The notes below the pieces were generated by a model that searched no databases, was not told the DNA's origin, and worked only from the letters and a program-made list of their open reading frames with translations. This document shows, piece by piece, positions 1 to 8,811 of a stretch of 64,000 nt of DNA. Within the stretch, counting starts at the first letter, position 1. Each line of letters begins with the position of its first letter. Origin of the DNA: Fulvitalea axinellae (GTDB lineage Bacteria > Bacteroidota > Bacteroidia > Cytophagales > Cyclobacteriaceae); the NCBI RefSeq assembly GCF_036492835.1, contig NZ_AP025317.1, positions 124,001 through 188,000 of the forward strand, given 5' to 3'. The position numbers and the translations under genes were made by a program.

Positions 1-657
1 ATCGTTCACGAATTGCCTAGCGTTTCGGCTACTTTCACTTCTGAATACACCGTACACGGCGACGGCGTAATCGGCGCCCAACATAACCTCAGCAAGCCGG
101 AAGCCGAGAAGCTTCCTGAAATTCCGCGTGTAGGTATGCGTTTGCAGATGCCGAAGAACTTCGACAACCTGAGCTACTACGGTCGCGGACCTTGGGAAAA
201 CTACATTGACCGCTACACTTCCGCTTTCGTAGACCGCTACGACAACAAGGTGGCTGACATGTACTTCCCTTATATCCGTCCGCAGGATAACGGCTACCAC
301 ACCGACGCCCGTTGGTTCGCTCTCCGCGACGCGCAAGGTGACGGCCTCTTGTTCGGCGCTCAGGACAAGCTTTGTTTCAGCACCTTGCACAACGAGATCG
401 AGGATTTCGATCCGGGACAGAGCAAAGCTCAGCGTCACCATACTGACATCAAGCCTAAGAACCTTGTGGAAGTATGCGTAGACTACAAAATGATGGGTGT
501 AGGCGGCGACAACAGCTGGGGCGCGCATCCACACGCTCAGTACAAGATTTTCCCTGACAAAGGTTACAGCTACGGATACGTAATCGTTCCGTTGAGCAAA
601 AGCACTGATCCGTTCAAGGCTTCTCAGGCCAAGCAGCGTTTCGGTTCGACTCAATAA
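1..657 (+). CDS. GH2 beta-galactosidase (LacZ type), C-terminal part
   Basis: The reading frame is open from base 1, so this is the 3' end of a gene that starts before the window. The 218 visible residues match the last domain of LacZ-type beta-galactosidases (Bgal small chain, domain 5): YYGRGPWENYIDR, then DMYFPYIRPQDNG, then GVGGDNSWG, in the order and spacing seen in E. coli LacZ (GLGPQENYPDR, DMYTPYVFPSENG, GIGGDDSW). This domain helps shape the active site; the catalytic domain lies outside the window. The enzyme would hydrolyse terminal beta-galactosides, probably in the periplasm, though the signal peptide cannot be seen. Codons are strongly C-ending, suggesting high expression. A strong terminator follows, and the next genes converge on it. 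Confidence 0.9.
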   Translation: MVHELPSVSATFTSEYTVHGDGVIGAQHNLSKPEAEKLPEIPRVGMRLQMPKNFDNLSYYGRGPWENYIDRYTSAFVDRYDNKVADMYFPYIRPQDNGYHTDARWFALRDAQGDGLLFGAQDKLCFSTLHNEIEDFDPGQSKAQRHHTDIKPKNLVEVCVDYKMMGVGGDNSWGAHPHAQYKIFPDKGYSYGYVIVPLSKSTDPFKASQAKQRFGSTQ

Positions 658-766
658 GCTTATTGGTCTTAGGTATTTGGTATCATGTATTAGGTACTTT
701 ATCCTAAGGCCTATCAAGGAAATTATTTTTACTTATCCTTAGGGATTTAGAATTACCAGATACAAC

Positions 767-800
767 GAGAGCCACCCAAAACAGGTGGCTCTCTTTTTTT
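767..800 (+). terminator. Rho-independent terminator after the GH2 gene
   Basis: A perfect 10-bp stem GAGAGCCACC / GGTGGCTCTC with a 7-base loop is followed by seven T residues. It lies 110 bp after the GH2 stop. The T-tract is present only on the plus strand. Confidence 0.9.
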
Positions 801-904
801 GTAATCCAGGGTTTCCTGCGCCCGGCTTGCGCCAAGGCTTTATCGCTCAATAGAAATATGGGATTCTCCTAATACAATCGGAAGTTCCCGGACTACAGTT
901 TTCT

Positions 905-3529
905 TTATTTCAATACTACTGTCTCACCTTCGGCGATCGCTTTTTTGCCACGAACCTTTACCGTATTAATTTCTTTGTGATCAGTACCGATAAACGTCAA
1001 CGTCTTAAGGGGCAAGCTACCGGCGTTCACTTTAAGAGTCGCTCCGAATTTGTCGCCTTTTTTCTTCACGTCCACTGTTCCGTACGAGTAGCCGTTTGAC
1101 CAATAATAAGTCCCCTCTTCGGCACGGATAGTCATGCGCTTGATATTTCCCTGATATTGGAAACGGGTAAACGCGATAAGCGGACTCCACGACGACATCG
1201 CGCGGGCGTAACGGTGCCCGAATTCGCCTTCGTTAAACGGGTTACGGTTTGTACCGTTGTAACGGTCACGTACCGAAGCCACCACTTTCTCTCCGTTTGA
1301 TTCCATGTCTTCGAAGATCATTCCCGCGGCGGTATGGTATTCCAAACCAGTCCAAGGCTCCGAGAAATAAGGGAACGGACGGGCTTCGCGCTTTCCTTCA
1401 GGGTAGTAAGCGTTCATCAAACCGGCCTCGTCGCGCGTGATGTACGAACGGAATGTACTCAAGTGCTGGTCCCAGTTGGTGCGGTAGTTATATTTCATCA
1501 CCGACTCCAACGACTTCTTCACGTTCTCGGGCTTAAGCAAGTAACCGAGTCCGCTCATATGCGCCATTTGCTGGCCTACCATCTGGTGAACCAAAACGGC
1601 CTCGCCCACTTGGAAATTCATTGGCTTAGGCAAAAGTTGGATATAATATTCGCCATTAAACATATTGGCGTCCATCCAAGCGCTGCCCGTTTCGAAAAGC
1701 TGACGGCATTCTTTGGCGAAAGCTTTGTCTTTCATCACTTTGGCCATCTCTTCGCCTGCGCGCAGAGCTCCCAAGTACCAAGTTCCCATCTCTGGGTTTG
1801 GCCCGATGTAGCTTACGTCCATAGTGTTATGGTGCTTTCCTTCAATAACACCGTTCTTGTCGGCGTCCCATTTACTGGCCTGCCAAACGTACTGCAATGA
1901 GCGCTTCACGTAAGGGTAGAGTTCCTTAAGCTTTTCTGTATCGCCGGAAAGTTGCCATTCGCGATACATACGGATAATGGTTCCCAACTGTCCGTCGGCC
2001 GCGGCGCCTACGGTTTGTCTCTCAGTCTTGAGCGGAAGTCTTACACGGTGGGCCATCTTACCGGTTTTCAGATCGGTGCAATACCCGAATTCCACTTCGC
2101 GCATAGACATGGCAACATCGCCGAAAGTATAAGGAATTGTGGATTCGTAGTTCCAAACGTGAGTACATGTACCCGGGCCCCATCCGCCGCGGATTCCTTT
2201 AGGGTTGAGGGCCGTACCCAACACGCTGCCTTGTCCTTCCCATCCGTACGAGTAACCGTCGCCGTCTCTGAAGAGCGTCTGGCAACGCATATTCGCCAAG
2301 TTTGACATGGCGGCTTCTTTAATCGATTGGGGAACGTCTTGGCTAACAAAATCATTAACAAAGTTTTCTGTTCCTTCCTTCAGGTCGTCGTAACGAGAAG
2401 ATACCTGCTTGGCCACATCCCAAGCGTCGGCGAAGTTTCTGGCGTAGTAGTTATCGAAGGCCGCTTTTTCCCAACCCGGCATGCTTTCCCAGCTGATTCT
2501 TTTCGGGAAATGCCAAGAGAGCATAAACGGAACGGTTTTGGTCTCGCCTGGTTTCAAAATAACCTTAACGGCCAAAGAGGCGGGAACCGAGCGGTCTTTA
2601 ACTTCCCCCTGGAATTCGTTAAGCATATTGTATTCTGTGTATTCCTTGGCCTTTTTGCCTTTGTGCTGTTTCAGGAGGCCGTCGTCCTTAAGATCATCCC
2701 AGAAATTGATCACAGATCCGTTCCAGATCAAATCAGGATGCCAACTTGTACGGTAGCTAACCTGTCCGTCATAAGTAGTGGTCAACGCCATAGAACCCCA
2801 ACGGCTATCCAGAGTATCGGCCGAATTGGTGGACATAAAGATGCCTTTTACCCCGTCATTGTTGCGGTAAATGTTGTAGTTCTGCTTGATCTTGTTTTTA
2901 AAACCGTCAAAACCCACATAGTTCGGAACGGTTCCGCAGAGGGTAACCTCAACCGGTGAATTCCCCGGATTGCTTACCGTATATTCCAGCATGGCCACAG
3001 GCAAGCTACTGTCGTCCGTTTTGCCGGGAATAAGCGGGTTGAAAGCCTTCATCGAAACGTTTACAGGAACAGTTTCGTCAATCAGGTCCACTTTGGCAAT
3101 CGGATATGCGGTTTGCATTTCGCTACCGTGGAAACGAGGGAAGGTACTGTTCAACTCATCGCATCCCCAGTCGCCTTCGAGCTTGCTTTTCGGGATAGCG
3201 CCTTCCAGCATACGGGCGTCGATTTTTCCATCCGCGGTCTTTGTGCGGATTGCGAAAAACGGAGCTACGCGAGTGGCCGCGTAGTGCTCGTTGAAAAACG
3301 GGAGAAAGCCGATGGCTCCCTGGTTCATGATTTCCCAATCGACCAGTTTGCCGCGGAAATCGACGGAAACCGTACCCGTACCGATACCTCCCACCGGCAT
3401 CGCGACGTGGTCGTGGGAACTGCCTTTATAAAATTGCAGATACTTGACCTTGTCTTTTTCTCCGGCGCAATACGAGACCACGGGAACCAGCATTCCCAAG
3501 ATCAGCGCCACAATACTTTGCTTTTTCAT
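905..3529 (-). CDS. GH116 family glycoside hydrolase, exported
   Basis: An 874-residue protein with a signal peptide (MKKQSIVALILGMLVPVVSYCAG). The start was placed at the ATG at 3529 because the signal peptide begins there; the longer open frame upstream is not signal-like. The N-terminal beta-sandwich begins MPVGGIGTGTVSVDFRGKLVDWEI, the hallmark of the GH116 N-terminal domain (GBA2-type beta-glucosidase/beta-xylosidase family). The (alpha/alpha)6 catalytic domain follows: Glu431 in YGWEGQG precedes GPGTCTHVWNYE and aligns by eye with the family nucleophile, and Asp571 in NTMD aligns with the acid/base. GH116 enzymes are retaining beta-gluco-, beta-xylo- or N-acetylglucosaminidases; the substrate cannot be told from sequence. 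It is the last gene of a four-gene minus-strand run and has a paralogue two genes upstream (4840-7428). Confidence 0.88.
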   Translation of the reverse strand: MKKQSIVALILGMLVPVVSYCAGEKDKVKYLQFYKGSSHDHVAMPVGGIGTGTVSVDFRGKLVDWEIMNQGAIGFLPFFNEHYAATRVAPFFAIRTKTADGKIDARMLEGAIPKSKLEGDWGCDELNSTFPRFHGSEMQTAYPIAKVDLIDETVPVNVSMKAFNPLIPGKTDDSSLPVAMLEYTVSNPGNSPVEVTLCGTVPNYVGFDGFKNKIKQNYNIYRNNDGVKGIFMSTNSADTLDSRWGSMALTTTYDGQVSYRTSWHPDLIWNGSVINFWDDLKDDGLLKQHKGKKAKEYTEYNMLNEFQGEVKDRSVPASLAVKVILKPGETKTVPFMLSWHFPKRISWESMPGWEKAAFDNYYARNFADAWDVAKQVSSRYDDLKEGTENFVNDFVSQDVPQSIKEAAMSNLANMRCQTLFRDGDGYSYGWEGQGSVLGTALNPKGIRGGWGPGTCTHVWNYESTIPYTFGDVAMSMREVEFGYCTDLKTGKMAHRVRLPLKTERQTVGAAADGQLGTIIRMYREWQLSGDTEKLKELYPYVKRSLQYVWQASKWDADKNGVIEGKHHNTMDVSYIGPNPEMGTWYLGALRAGEEMAKVMKDKAFAKECRQLFETGSAWMDANMFNGEYYIQLLPKPMNFQVGEAVLVHQMVGQQMAHMSGLGYLLKPENVKKSLESVMKYNYRTNWDQHLSTFRSYITRDEAGLMNAYYPEGKREARPFPYFSEPWTGLEYHTAAGMIFEDMESNGEKVVASVRDRYNGTNRNPFNEGEFGHRYARAMSSWSPLIAFTRFQYQGNIKRMTIRAEEGTYYWSNGYSYGTVDVKKKGDKFGATLKVNAGSLPLKTLTFIGTDHKEINTVKVRGKKAIAEGETVVLK

Positions 3530-3662
3530 CTTAAAAGAATTTTCATCTATCGGGACGGCGAAAAATAATAAGGCTACGAAACGGAGCGTTCCGCATCCTT
3601 TAGACCAGACTTTCTCATCCGCCCACCTCTCAATCAAACAATTTATTCTTTTACAATTACCA

Positions 3663-4652
3663 CTAACGCTTTACGTTATAGCGAATCAGGTAAGTCTCAT
3701 TCCCATTATGTACCATGGATATTCCCCAATCCAAGCCATCTCCTTTACCGTTATTCGTAAGGTCGGGGCGGTAAGCGCCCGGAGCGTGGGGACGGTCAGT
3801 GACTTTTACGCCTGGACCTTGGCTCCGAAAGTCAACACCGCCCGGAGCGTATTCGATTGTGGAGCTGATCGAGGCCAGAGCCGCCACTCCGTTTCCTTGC
3901 GGCCAGACCATCACCTCATGGCTTTTGCTCAAAATCGGCTTGTCCAATTTTATAAACGGCCCTTCGGGATCTTTGGAAAAGGCGACTCCCATCTTGGTTT
4001 TAGCCGGACCGTTACGGCCGTCTACCCTGCTTCTTCCCTTGTAATAAAACCAATAGATTCCGTTGCGATAAAGCAAGGACGCGTCATCAATTCTATAACT
4101 GTCGAACTTCTCAGGCTCCGGACTTACCCGCATTACCGGATCTTCGCTTATGCGCTGAAACGGGCCGTCGGGTGAATCGGAAACGGCTAGACCGAAGGCG
4201 GTGATATCCGTTGTGGAATTATTCTCAAAAGCGCCTTCCTTGTTTCCCGGAGTCGGTTTTACGCCCGTATAGTAGAGATAGTATTTTCCGTTCGCCAAAA
4301 GTATATTCGGCGTAAAGGTAGCCTGCGAATCAAACTTTCCGGGCTTTCCTTTGCCTAAAATTTCGCCACGCTCTTTCCAAGAATGACCTCCGTCGTTTGA
4401 GGTCGCGTACCACAGCGTTCCCCAATATCCGGGAGCGCGGCCGTATATTTTGGTGTAATAAACGTAGTATGTATCGCCAACTTTTATCACATCGCTGGGG
4501 TCGCGGCGGGAACAGCCGGCCTCATGGCCAATGCCTTTTACCTTTTCGTAGCTGAACGAAATCTTCGATGGTCCGTTCTGCGCATTAACCCCTATGGTGA
4601 GGGTCAAAAGAAGCACGCAAACCAAAACCGATTTCAATGTCTTTATATGCAT
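3663..4652 (-). CDS. GH117/GH43-like beta-propeller glycoside hydrolase
   Basis: A 329-residue exported protein whose signal peptide ends at NAQ. The start was set at the ATG at 4652, where the signal peptide begins. The mature part has the repeated blade pattern of five-bladed propeller hydrolases: RRDPSDVIKVGDTYYVYYT, then YWGTLWYATSNDGGHSW, FTPNILLANGKYYLYYTG, and DDASLLYRNGIYWFYYKGR. The RRDPSDVI opening and the spacing resemble GH117 (alpha-1,3-3,6-anhydro-L-galactosidases acting on agar oligosaccharides), but the N-terminal helical dimerisation segment of classic GH117 enzymes is absent. A GH43-type activity is therefore also possible. It sits between two GH116 genes, so it probably acts on the same oligosaccharide. 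The fold is firm; the family and substrate are not. Confidence 0.7.
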   Translation of the reverse strand: MHIKTLKSVLVCVLLLTLTIGVNAQNGPSKISFSYEKVKGIGHEAGCSRRDPSDVIKVGDTYYVYYTKIYGRAPGYWGTLWYATSNDGGHSWKERGEILGKGKPGKFDSQATFTPNILLANGKYYLYYTGVKPTPGNKEGAFENNSTTDITAFGLAVSDSPDGPFQRISEDPVMRVSPEPEKFDSYRIDDASLLYRNGIYWFYYKGRSRVDGRNGPAKTKMGVAFSKDPEGPFIKLDKPILSKSHEVMVWPQGNGVAALASISSTIEYAPGGVDFRSQGPGVKVTDRPHAPGAYRPDLTNNGKGDGLDWGISMVHNGNETYLIRYNVKR

Positions 4653-4839
4653 CTTTTCTTTTTCAAAATTAGAAATCGAGCCAGACCGCGGACATTCATA
4701 CACAGCACATCTCCCCCAACAAACAGTACCGCAAGCAAGCGTTTTAGAAAACAGCGTGGCCGGGCGGACGTCCATTTTGCTTATGATTGTCTCGACCAGT
4801 TGAACATTGACCGTCCGCCGGCAATTCGCCGTTTTATTT

Positions 4840-7428
4840 TTATGCCTGAATCTCTACCCTTATGTCATCCCCTTTTTTCAGGATTTTCTTGGCAAAGCTC
4901 AGTTTGATTTTCCCTTGTTTCACCGAATGCTTAACCTTGGTTTTCTTGCCGTTAACCAAGAGTGTCACCTTTTTCGGTTTTCCCTCCAAAAGAACATCAA
5001 GCCCCAATTCTTTCAGATTCATTTGTCCATAGGCCAGTTCCAAAGTAGCCGTCTGGATTCCGTTCAGCTTTTTCTGCGCAAAGCTTCCCCAAGCCTCAGC
5101 GGCTATAAACGCTGATCTGAAATCCTCTTTGTTCATTTTCGGGCTAAAAGACATTCTGGCTTCCGGCCCATGGTAAAAGTATCCGCTGGCCGAAACGAAC
5201 GGAGCGTAACCGCTCATGGCCCGGGTGTAGTGGTTTCCGTATTCCACCTCGTTATACGGATTGCGTTTCTCAGGGCTATAGCGTTCGTGCAGGGCACGCT
5301 CCACTTTCAGTCCTTCCGCAACCATTCCTTCGTCTATCAGAGCCGCCGCCACTTGGTGTTCTTGCCCGGTCCACATTTCGCTGAAATATCCGACTACCAG
5401 ACGCTCCCAATCATTGTTAATTTTACCAGGCGCCAAATCGGCTCCGCCTCTCGGGAAAGCGCACATTATAAGCCCGCTCTCATCGTCTATTGCATAATAA
5501 CGTCGAACTTTTATAGTTGCTGTATCCAGATAAGCTTCATAGTTATCAACAAAATTGTACTTCACGATTGAAGAAAGCGCCTTGCGGACATTTTCTTCCG
5601 GAAGGATATAACCAAGTCCCAACTGAGAGGCCCAATATTGTCCCAACAATTGGTCGATATGGCAACCTTTATTAGTATTAGGAGCATCAAGGTGTTCCGG
5701 ATCGAGTTTCTGGTAATAATACTCCCCGTTAAACAACTCCTCGTCGATATTGCGGTAAGCCTTCTCAGCGATCGAAGAGCATTGTTTCGCAAAGGTTCTG
5801 TCGCCAACATCATTGGCCATAGCCTCGCCCGCCCGAAGCGCCGCGGCGTACATGCCACTGGTCCAGGCCACTTTTCCGTACCACGTACGGTCCAAAGTAT
5901 TGTATTGCTTGCCTTCGAGAATTCCGTCGGCTTGGCCTGTCTTTTCCTTGTCCTGATCGATCATAATCTGGATCGACTGACGGATTTTCTTCCAATTCTG
6001 AACAAGGAAACTATTGTCGGTAGACATCAGGTGCTCGCGATAAAGGCGCATCACCGTACCGGCCTGCCCGTCAATGGCCATGCCCCGGCCATCATGATGC
6101 CCCATTTTACTGAATTCCCCACGATATTCGATCACCCCGCTATCACGGAAAGAAAGGCCTAGATCAATCTGGGTACGGAGCTTTTTGGCAAGATCCGGGA
6201 AGACGCGACCCAAAGCCTGTTCGTAGTGGAACACGTGGGTACACGTGCCCGGGCCCAGATAGACACCTTCATAAGCGTAAAACCGGCCTTCGTTTTCGGG
6301 CGAATCCGTAAGGTCGTCAAAACGAACGGAAGCGGTAGTAGCCAAAGTGCTGACATTGATGAATGTTCTGTCCAGAAACCATCTTGGCAATGACGAATCG
6401 TACCATGTGCGGTTCCAGGCTTTGGTGTCGGCCATCAGCCAATCGTTCCGCATCAAGTAATCGGCCGATTCGGAAGAGTTTTTGAACTTCGAAGAATAAT
6501 AATGCCGAAGGTTCTTCCTTCCTTTCCAGTTATGCGCCCTGTCCCAAAGGTGAACGTTCGGAAAGTTCCAGCTCAACACAAACGTGAAGGTCTCGCTATC
6601 GCCTTTTTCCAAAACCGTTTTTCCGCTCACGCCACCTACCAGCTTAATCCCCGGCTTAGTGGTAGCCGTCTCTGATTTTCCTCCTTTATAGATTCCTACG
6701 CCTCTGTCCTCGTGGGCCGACGCCGACGCCTGTCCTTTTCCCAAAAGCGTAAGCGACATATCGCCCCAATCCGGCAGTTCCTGACGCTGTGTATTATCGC
6801 AAAATACCCGCACGAACCCATCTCCTTGAACGGCCGTATTGCGAGGTTGGCCCTTGTCTTTGGCCGCGCTGAATTGGCAAGACATATTCTGTAGCCAACC
6901 GTACATATCCACGCTCATTTTCTTGTCGCCCGTATTACGGACAGTGTACTCCATAACCACCAACGGCAGTCCGGAATTCTCCGCGTCGGTAGGGATAAAC
7001 GGCGAATAAGAAACCAGATCGACGGCGAACGGTAGGCTTCGGTCTTCAAAACGGACTTTGCCTACTGGGTACTCGCCATTGAATTCGATATTGGAAAAAC
7101 CTTGACGGTTAAGGCGCCTAGTGTAAATTTCATCGCCAATTCTGGCTGTAATTCCGAATCCGTTCTCAAACTTATTGTCCTGAGTCATCGGATTCATATA
7201 GAAGCGGTCACCTCCGTTTTTTCCAGGATCAACCGAGGAAACGTTGAAGATATCCCAGTACCACAATTGGCCGTCACCGCCTAGGTAAACTTGGCCCGTA
7301 GCAATACCGCCTACCGGCATTCCTATATATTTATTTTTGTCTATTGACTGTCCCTGCGTTCGGAAGCTCTGAAAGAGCAAGCCAAGCAATACCGCAGTCA
7401 AAATCGAAAGTCTCTCTAGTGATTTCAT
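4840..7428 (-). CDS. GH116 family glycoside hydrolase, exported (second paralogue)
   Basis: An 862-residue protein with a signal peptide ending near TQGQS. It opens with KYIGMPVGGIATGQVYLGGDGQLWYWDI, the GH116 N-terminal signature, and continues with a beta-sandwich and an (alpha/alpha)6 domain. Glu387 in FYAYEGVYLG, followed by GPGTCTHVFHYEQ, is the likely nucleophile, and Asp513 in NTLDRTWYG the likely acid/base, by alignment with the paralogue at 905-3529 and with GBA2-type enzymes. The two paralogues are clearly diverged, so they may cleave different linkages of one glycan. It starts 41 bp after the stop of the propeller lipoprotein gene upstream (7470-8456), consistent with co-transcription. 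Confidence 0.88.
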   Translation of the reverse strand: MKSLERLSILTAVLLGLLFQSFRTQGQSIDKNKYIGMPVGGIATGQVYLGGDGQLWYWDIFNVSSVDPGKNGGDRFYMNPMTQDNKFENGFGITARIGDEIYTRRLNRQGFSNIEFNGEYPVGKVRFEDRSLPFAVDLVSYSPFIPTDAENSGLPLVVMEYTVRNTGDKKMSVDMYGWLQNMSCQFSAAKDKGQPRNTAVQGDGFVRVFCDNTQRQELPDWGDMSLTLLGKGQASASAHEDRGVGIYKGGKSETATTKPGIKLVGGVSGKTVLEKGDSETFTFVLSWNFPNVHLWDRAHNWKGRKNLRHYYSSKFKNSSESADYLMRNDWLMADTKAWNRTWYDSSLPRWFLDRTFINVSTLATTASVRFDDLTDSPENEGRFYAYEGVYLGPGTCTHVFHYEQALGRVFPDLAKKLRTQIDLGLSFRDSGVIEYRGEFSKMGHHDGRGMAIDGQAGTVMRLYREHLMSTDNSFLVQNWKKIRQSIQIMIDQDKEKTGQADGILEGKQYNTLDRTWYGKVAWTSGMYAAALRAGEAMANDVGDRTFAKQCSSIAEKAYRNIDEELFNGEYYYQKLDPEHLDAPNTNKGCHIDQLLGQYWASQLGLGYILPEENVRKALSSIVKYNFVDNYEAYLDTATIKVRRYYAIDDESGLIMCAFPRGGADLAPGKINNDWERLVVGYFSEMWTGQEHQVAAALIDEGMVAEGLKVERALHERYSPEKRNPYNEVEYGNHYTRAMSGYAPFVSASGYFYHGPEARMSFSPKMNKEDFRSAFIAAEAWGSFAQKKLNGIQTATLELAYGQMNLKELGLDVLLEGKPKKVTLLVNGKKTKVKHSVKQGKIKLSFAKKILKKGDDIRVEIQA

Positions 7429-7469
7429 CGAAAAATTGTTGTAATGTGTAAAAGCGGTTTTACATTAGC

Positions 7470-8456
7470 TTATTGCCACTCCAGCCTAGCTATAAAAAGT
7501 CCCTTCTTATCCCAGCCTGTATTCGATATATACCATTCGTTATCCGACACTTTTATGATTTCCGAAGCGTGCGTAGGCAACTCGCAAACCAAGTTCTCAA
7601 GAGGAAAATCCTCCGGATCCTTCGACCAATACACATGGGTTTGGTTATAGTCACCTTTCGGATGAGCCCTGCACACAAACAGGTAAAAGATATTTCTGCG
7701 TTTCACCACAAACGGAGACTCTGATCCCCCCGCCCAAGTGCTAACCAACGAATCTTGCGAATGCACAATACGGGGTCCGCTCCAATGCTCAAGGTCTGGG
7801 CTGGTACGCAAACCTACCGAGCTCCGGCGATCCACCTCAGTGTAAGCCCGTGTGTAATAGAAATAGTACTTTCCCCCATCCTTCATCACAAAAGCGTCGC
7901 GGGCGTGGCCCGGATCACTGAATTGAGGGTTGAGCGGATGGCGTTTCCACTCAAACATATCTTTGGAATCGGCCCGACACAGAAAACCCCATGAGGTATA
8001 CTTACGGGCATGTTCCTGCATATTCCCGATGTTGTAAAACATATGCGACACGTCCGACGCCGGTTCCTGAAAAATCGTAGGTGCCCACAAGACCTTCTCC
8101 ACTCCCGGTTTTGTCCGTAGAGCGTAGTCATGATCTTCCCACTTGTCTTGGTTAAACTTGTCGGCGCTTATATGAAAAAACTTCGTTTCGCCTTTCCACG
8201 GATCAATCGGTTTGTGGCCAATAATACCGTAAGCATGCCATTTTCCGTCCGGACCTTTGGCGAAGCAGTGATCGTTCGTGTACCAAGTAGTATCTATATC
8301 TGAACGTGTGTCATTAGGATTAAAAATATGCTTCCACTCCCCTACAATCACCGGTTTTTCCAGCTTATCAGAGGTTGCCTTCTTCCCTTCATGTGCTCCT
8401 GATGAACAAGACCACACGACCGTAGCGATTAAAGAATAAAAAAAGAATCGTAACAT
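7470..8456 (-). CDS. GH43/GH32-like beta-propeller lipoprotein
   Basis: A 328-residue lipoprotein: MLRFFFYSLIATVVWSC is a short signal with a lipobox, so the protein is probably anchored in a membrane. The ATG at 8456 was chosen because it starts this signal. The mature part shows propeller blades: DHCFAKGPDGKWHAYGI, WAPTIFQEP, HARDAFVMKDGGKYYFYYTRA, GLRTSPDLEHWSGP, GSESPFVVKRRNIFYLFVCRA. This pattern is shared by GH43 and GH32-type hydrolases (clan-level resemblance); the subfamily was not recognised. It is the first gene of the minus-strand hydrolase run and so probably carries the promoter of the group in the 355 bp upstream. Its likely role is removal of a side group from the glycan handled by the GH116 and GH117-like enzymes. 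Confidence 0.7.
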   Translation of the reverse strand: MLRFFFYSLIATVVWSCSSGAHEGKKATSDKLEKPVIVGEWKHIFNPNDTRSDIDTTWYTNDHCFAKGPDGKWHAYGIIGHKPIDPWKGETKFFHISADKFNQDKWEDHDYALRTKPGVEKVLWAPTIFQEPASDVSHMFYNIGNMQEHARKYTSWGFLCRADSKDMFEWKRHPLNPQFSDPGHARDAFVMKDGGKYYFYYTRAYTEVDRRSSVGLRTSPDLEHWSGPRIVHSQDSLVSTWAGGSESPFVVKRRNIFYLFVCRAHPKGDYNQTHVYWSKDPEDFPLENLVCELPTHASEIIKVSDNEWYISNTGWDKKGLFIARLEWQ

Positions 8457-8811
8457 AAAAACAAGTATTTTGGGTTTTAAAAACAAAGCTTTCCAAGTCA
8501 AAAAACTCATCCCCGAATCATTACCGGGATAAATCCTACATTATTGTTTTTTCAATATGTATGAACATTATAAAAGCCTTTTCCCAAATATATATCCTAT
8601 TTTTGAATCAGCATAATATCTGAAATCGAGTCACTAATTTAGCTAAATTATTTTAGTAAGCATTAAAAAGGTGTTTTTTTCATTCATAAGGTCATATTAA
8701 TGGCCATCTGTTATAAGAAAACCACACTCATAAGTCGCATATACAAATACATAAATTACATGACTGAAAACATGTATTAAAAGAATAAAGAGCACAAAAA
8801 TCCCAGTGAAA
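8457..8811. other. AT-rich spacer between the hydrolase run and tamL
   Basis: This 355-bp stretch lies between the start of the propeller lipoprotein gene and the end of tamL. It contains CAAATATA at 8585-8592, which on the minus strand reads TATATTTG and matches the Bacteroidota -7 element TAnnTTTG, about 130 bp before the ATG. No convincing -33 element was seen at the right distance. A weak inverted repeat TACATG...CATGTA at about 8758-8777 lies just beyond the end of tamL. No gene is supported. Confidence 0.4.
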
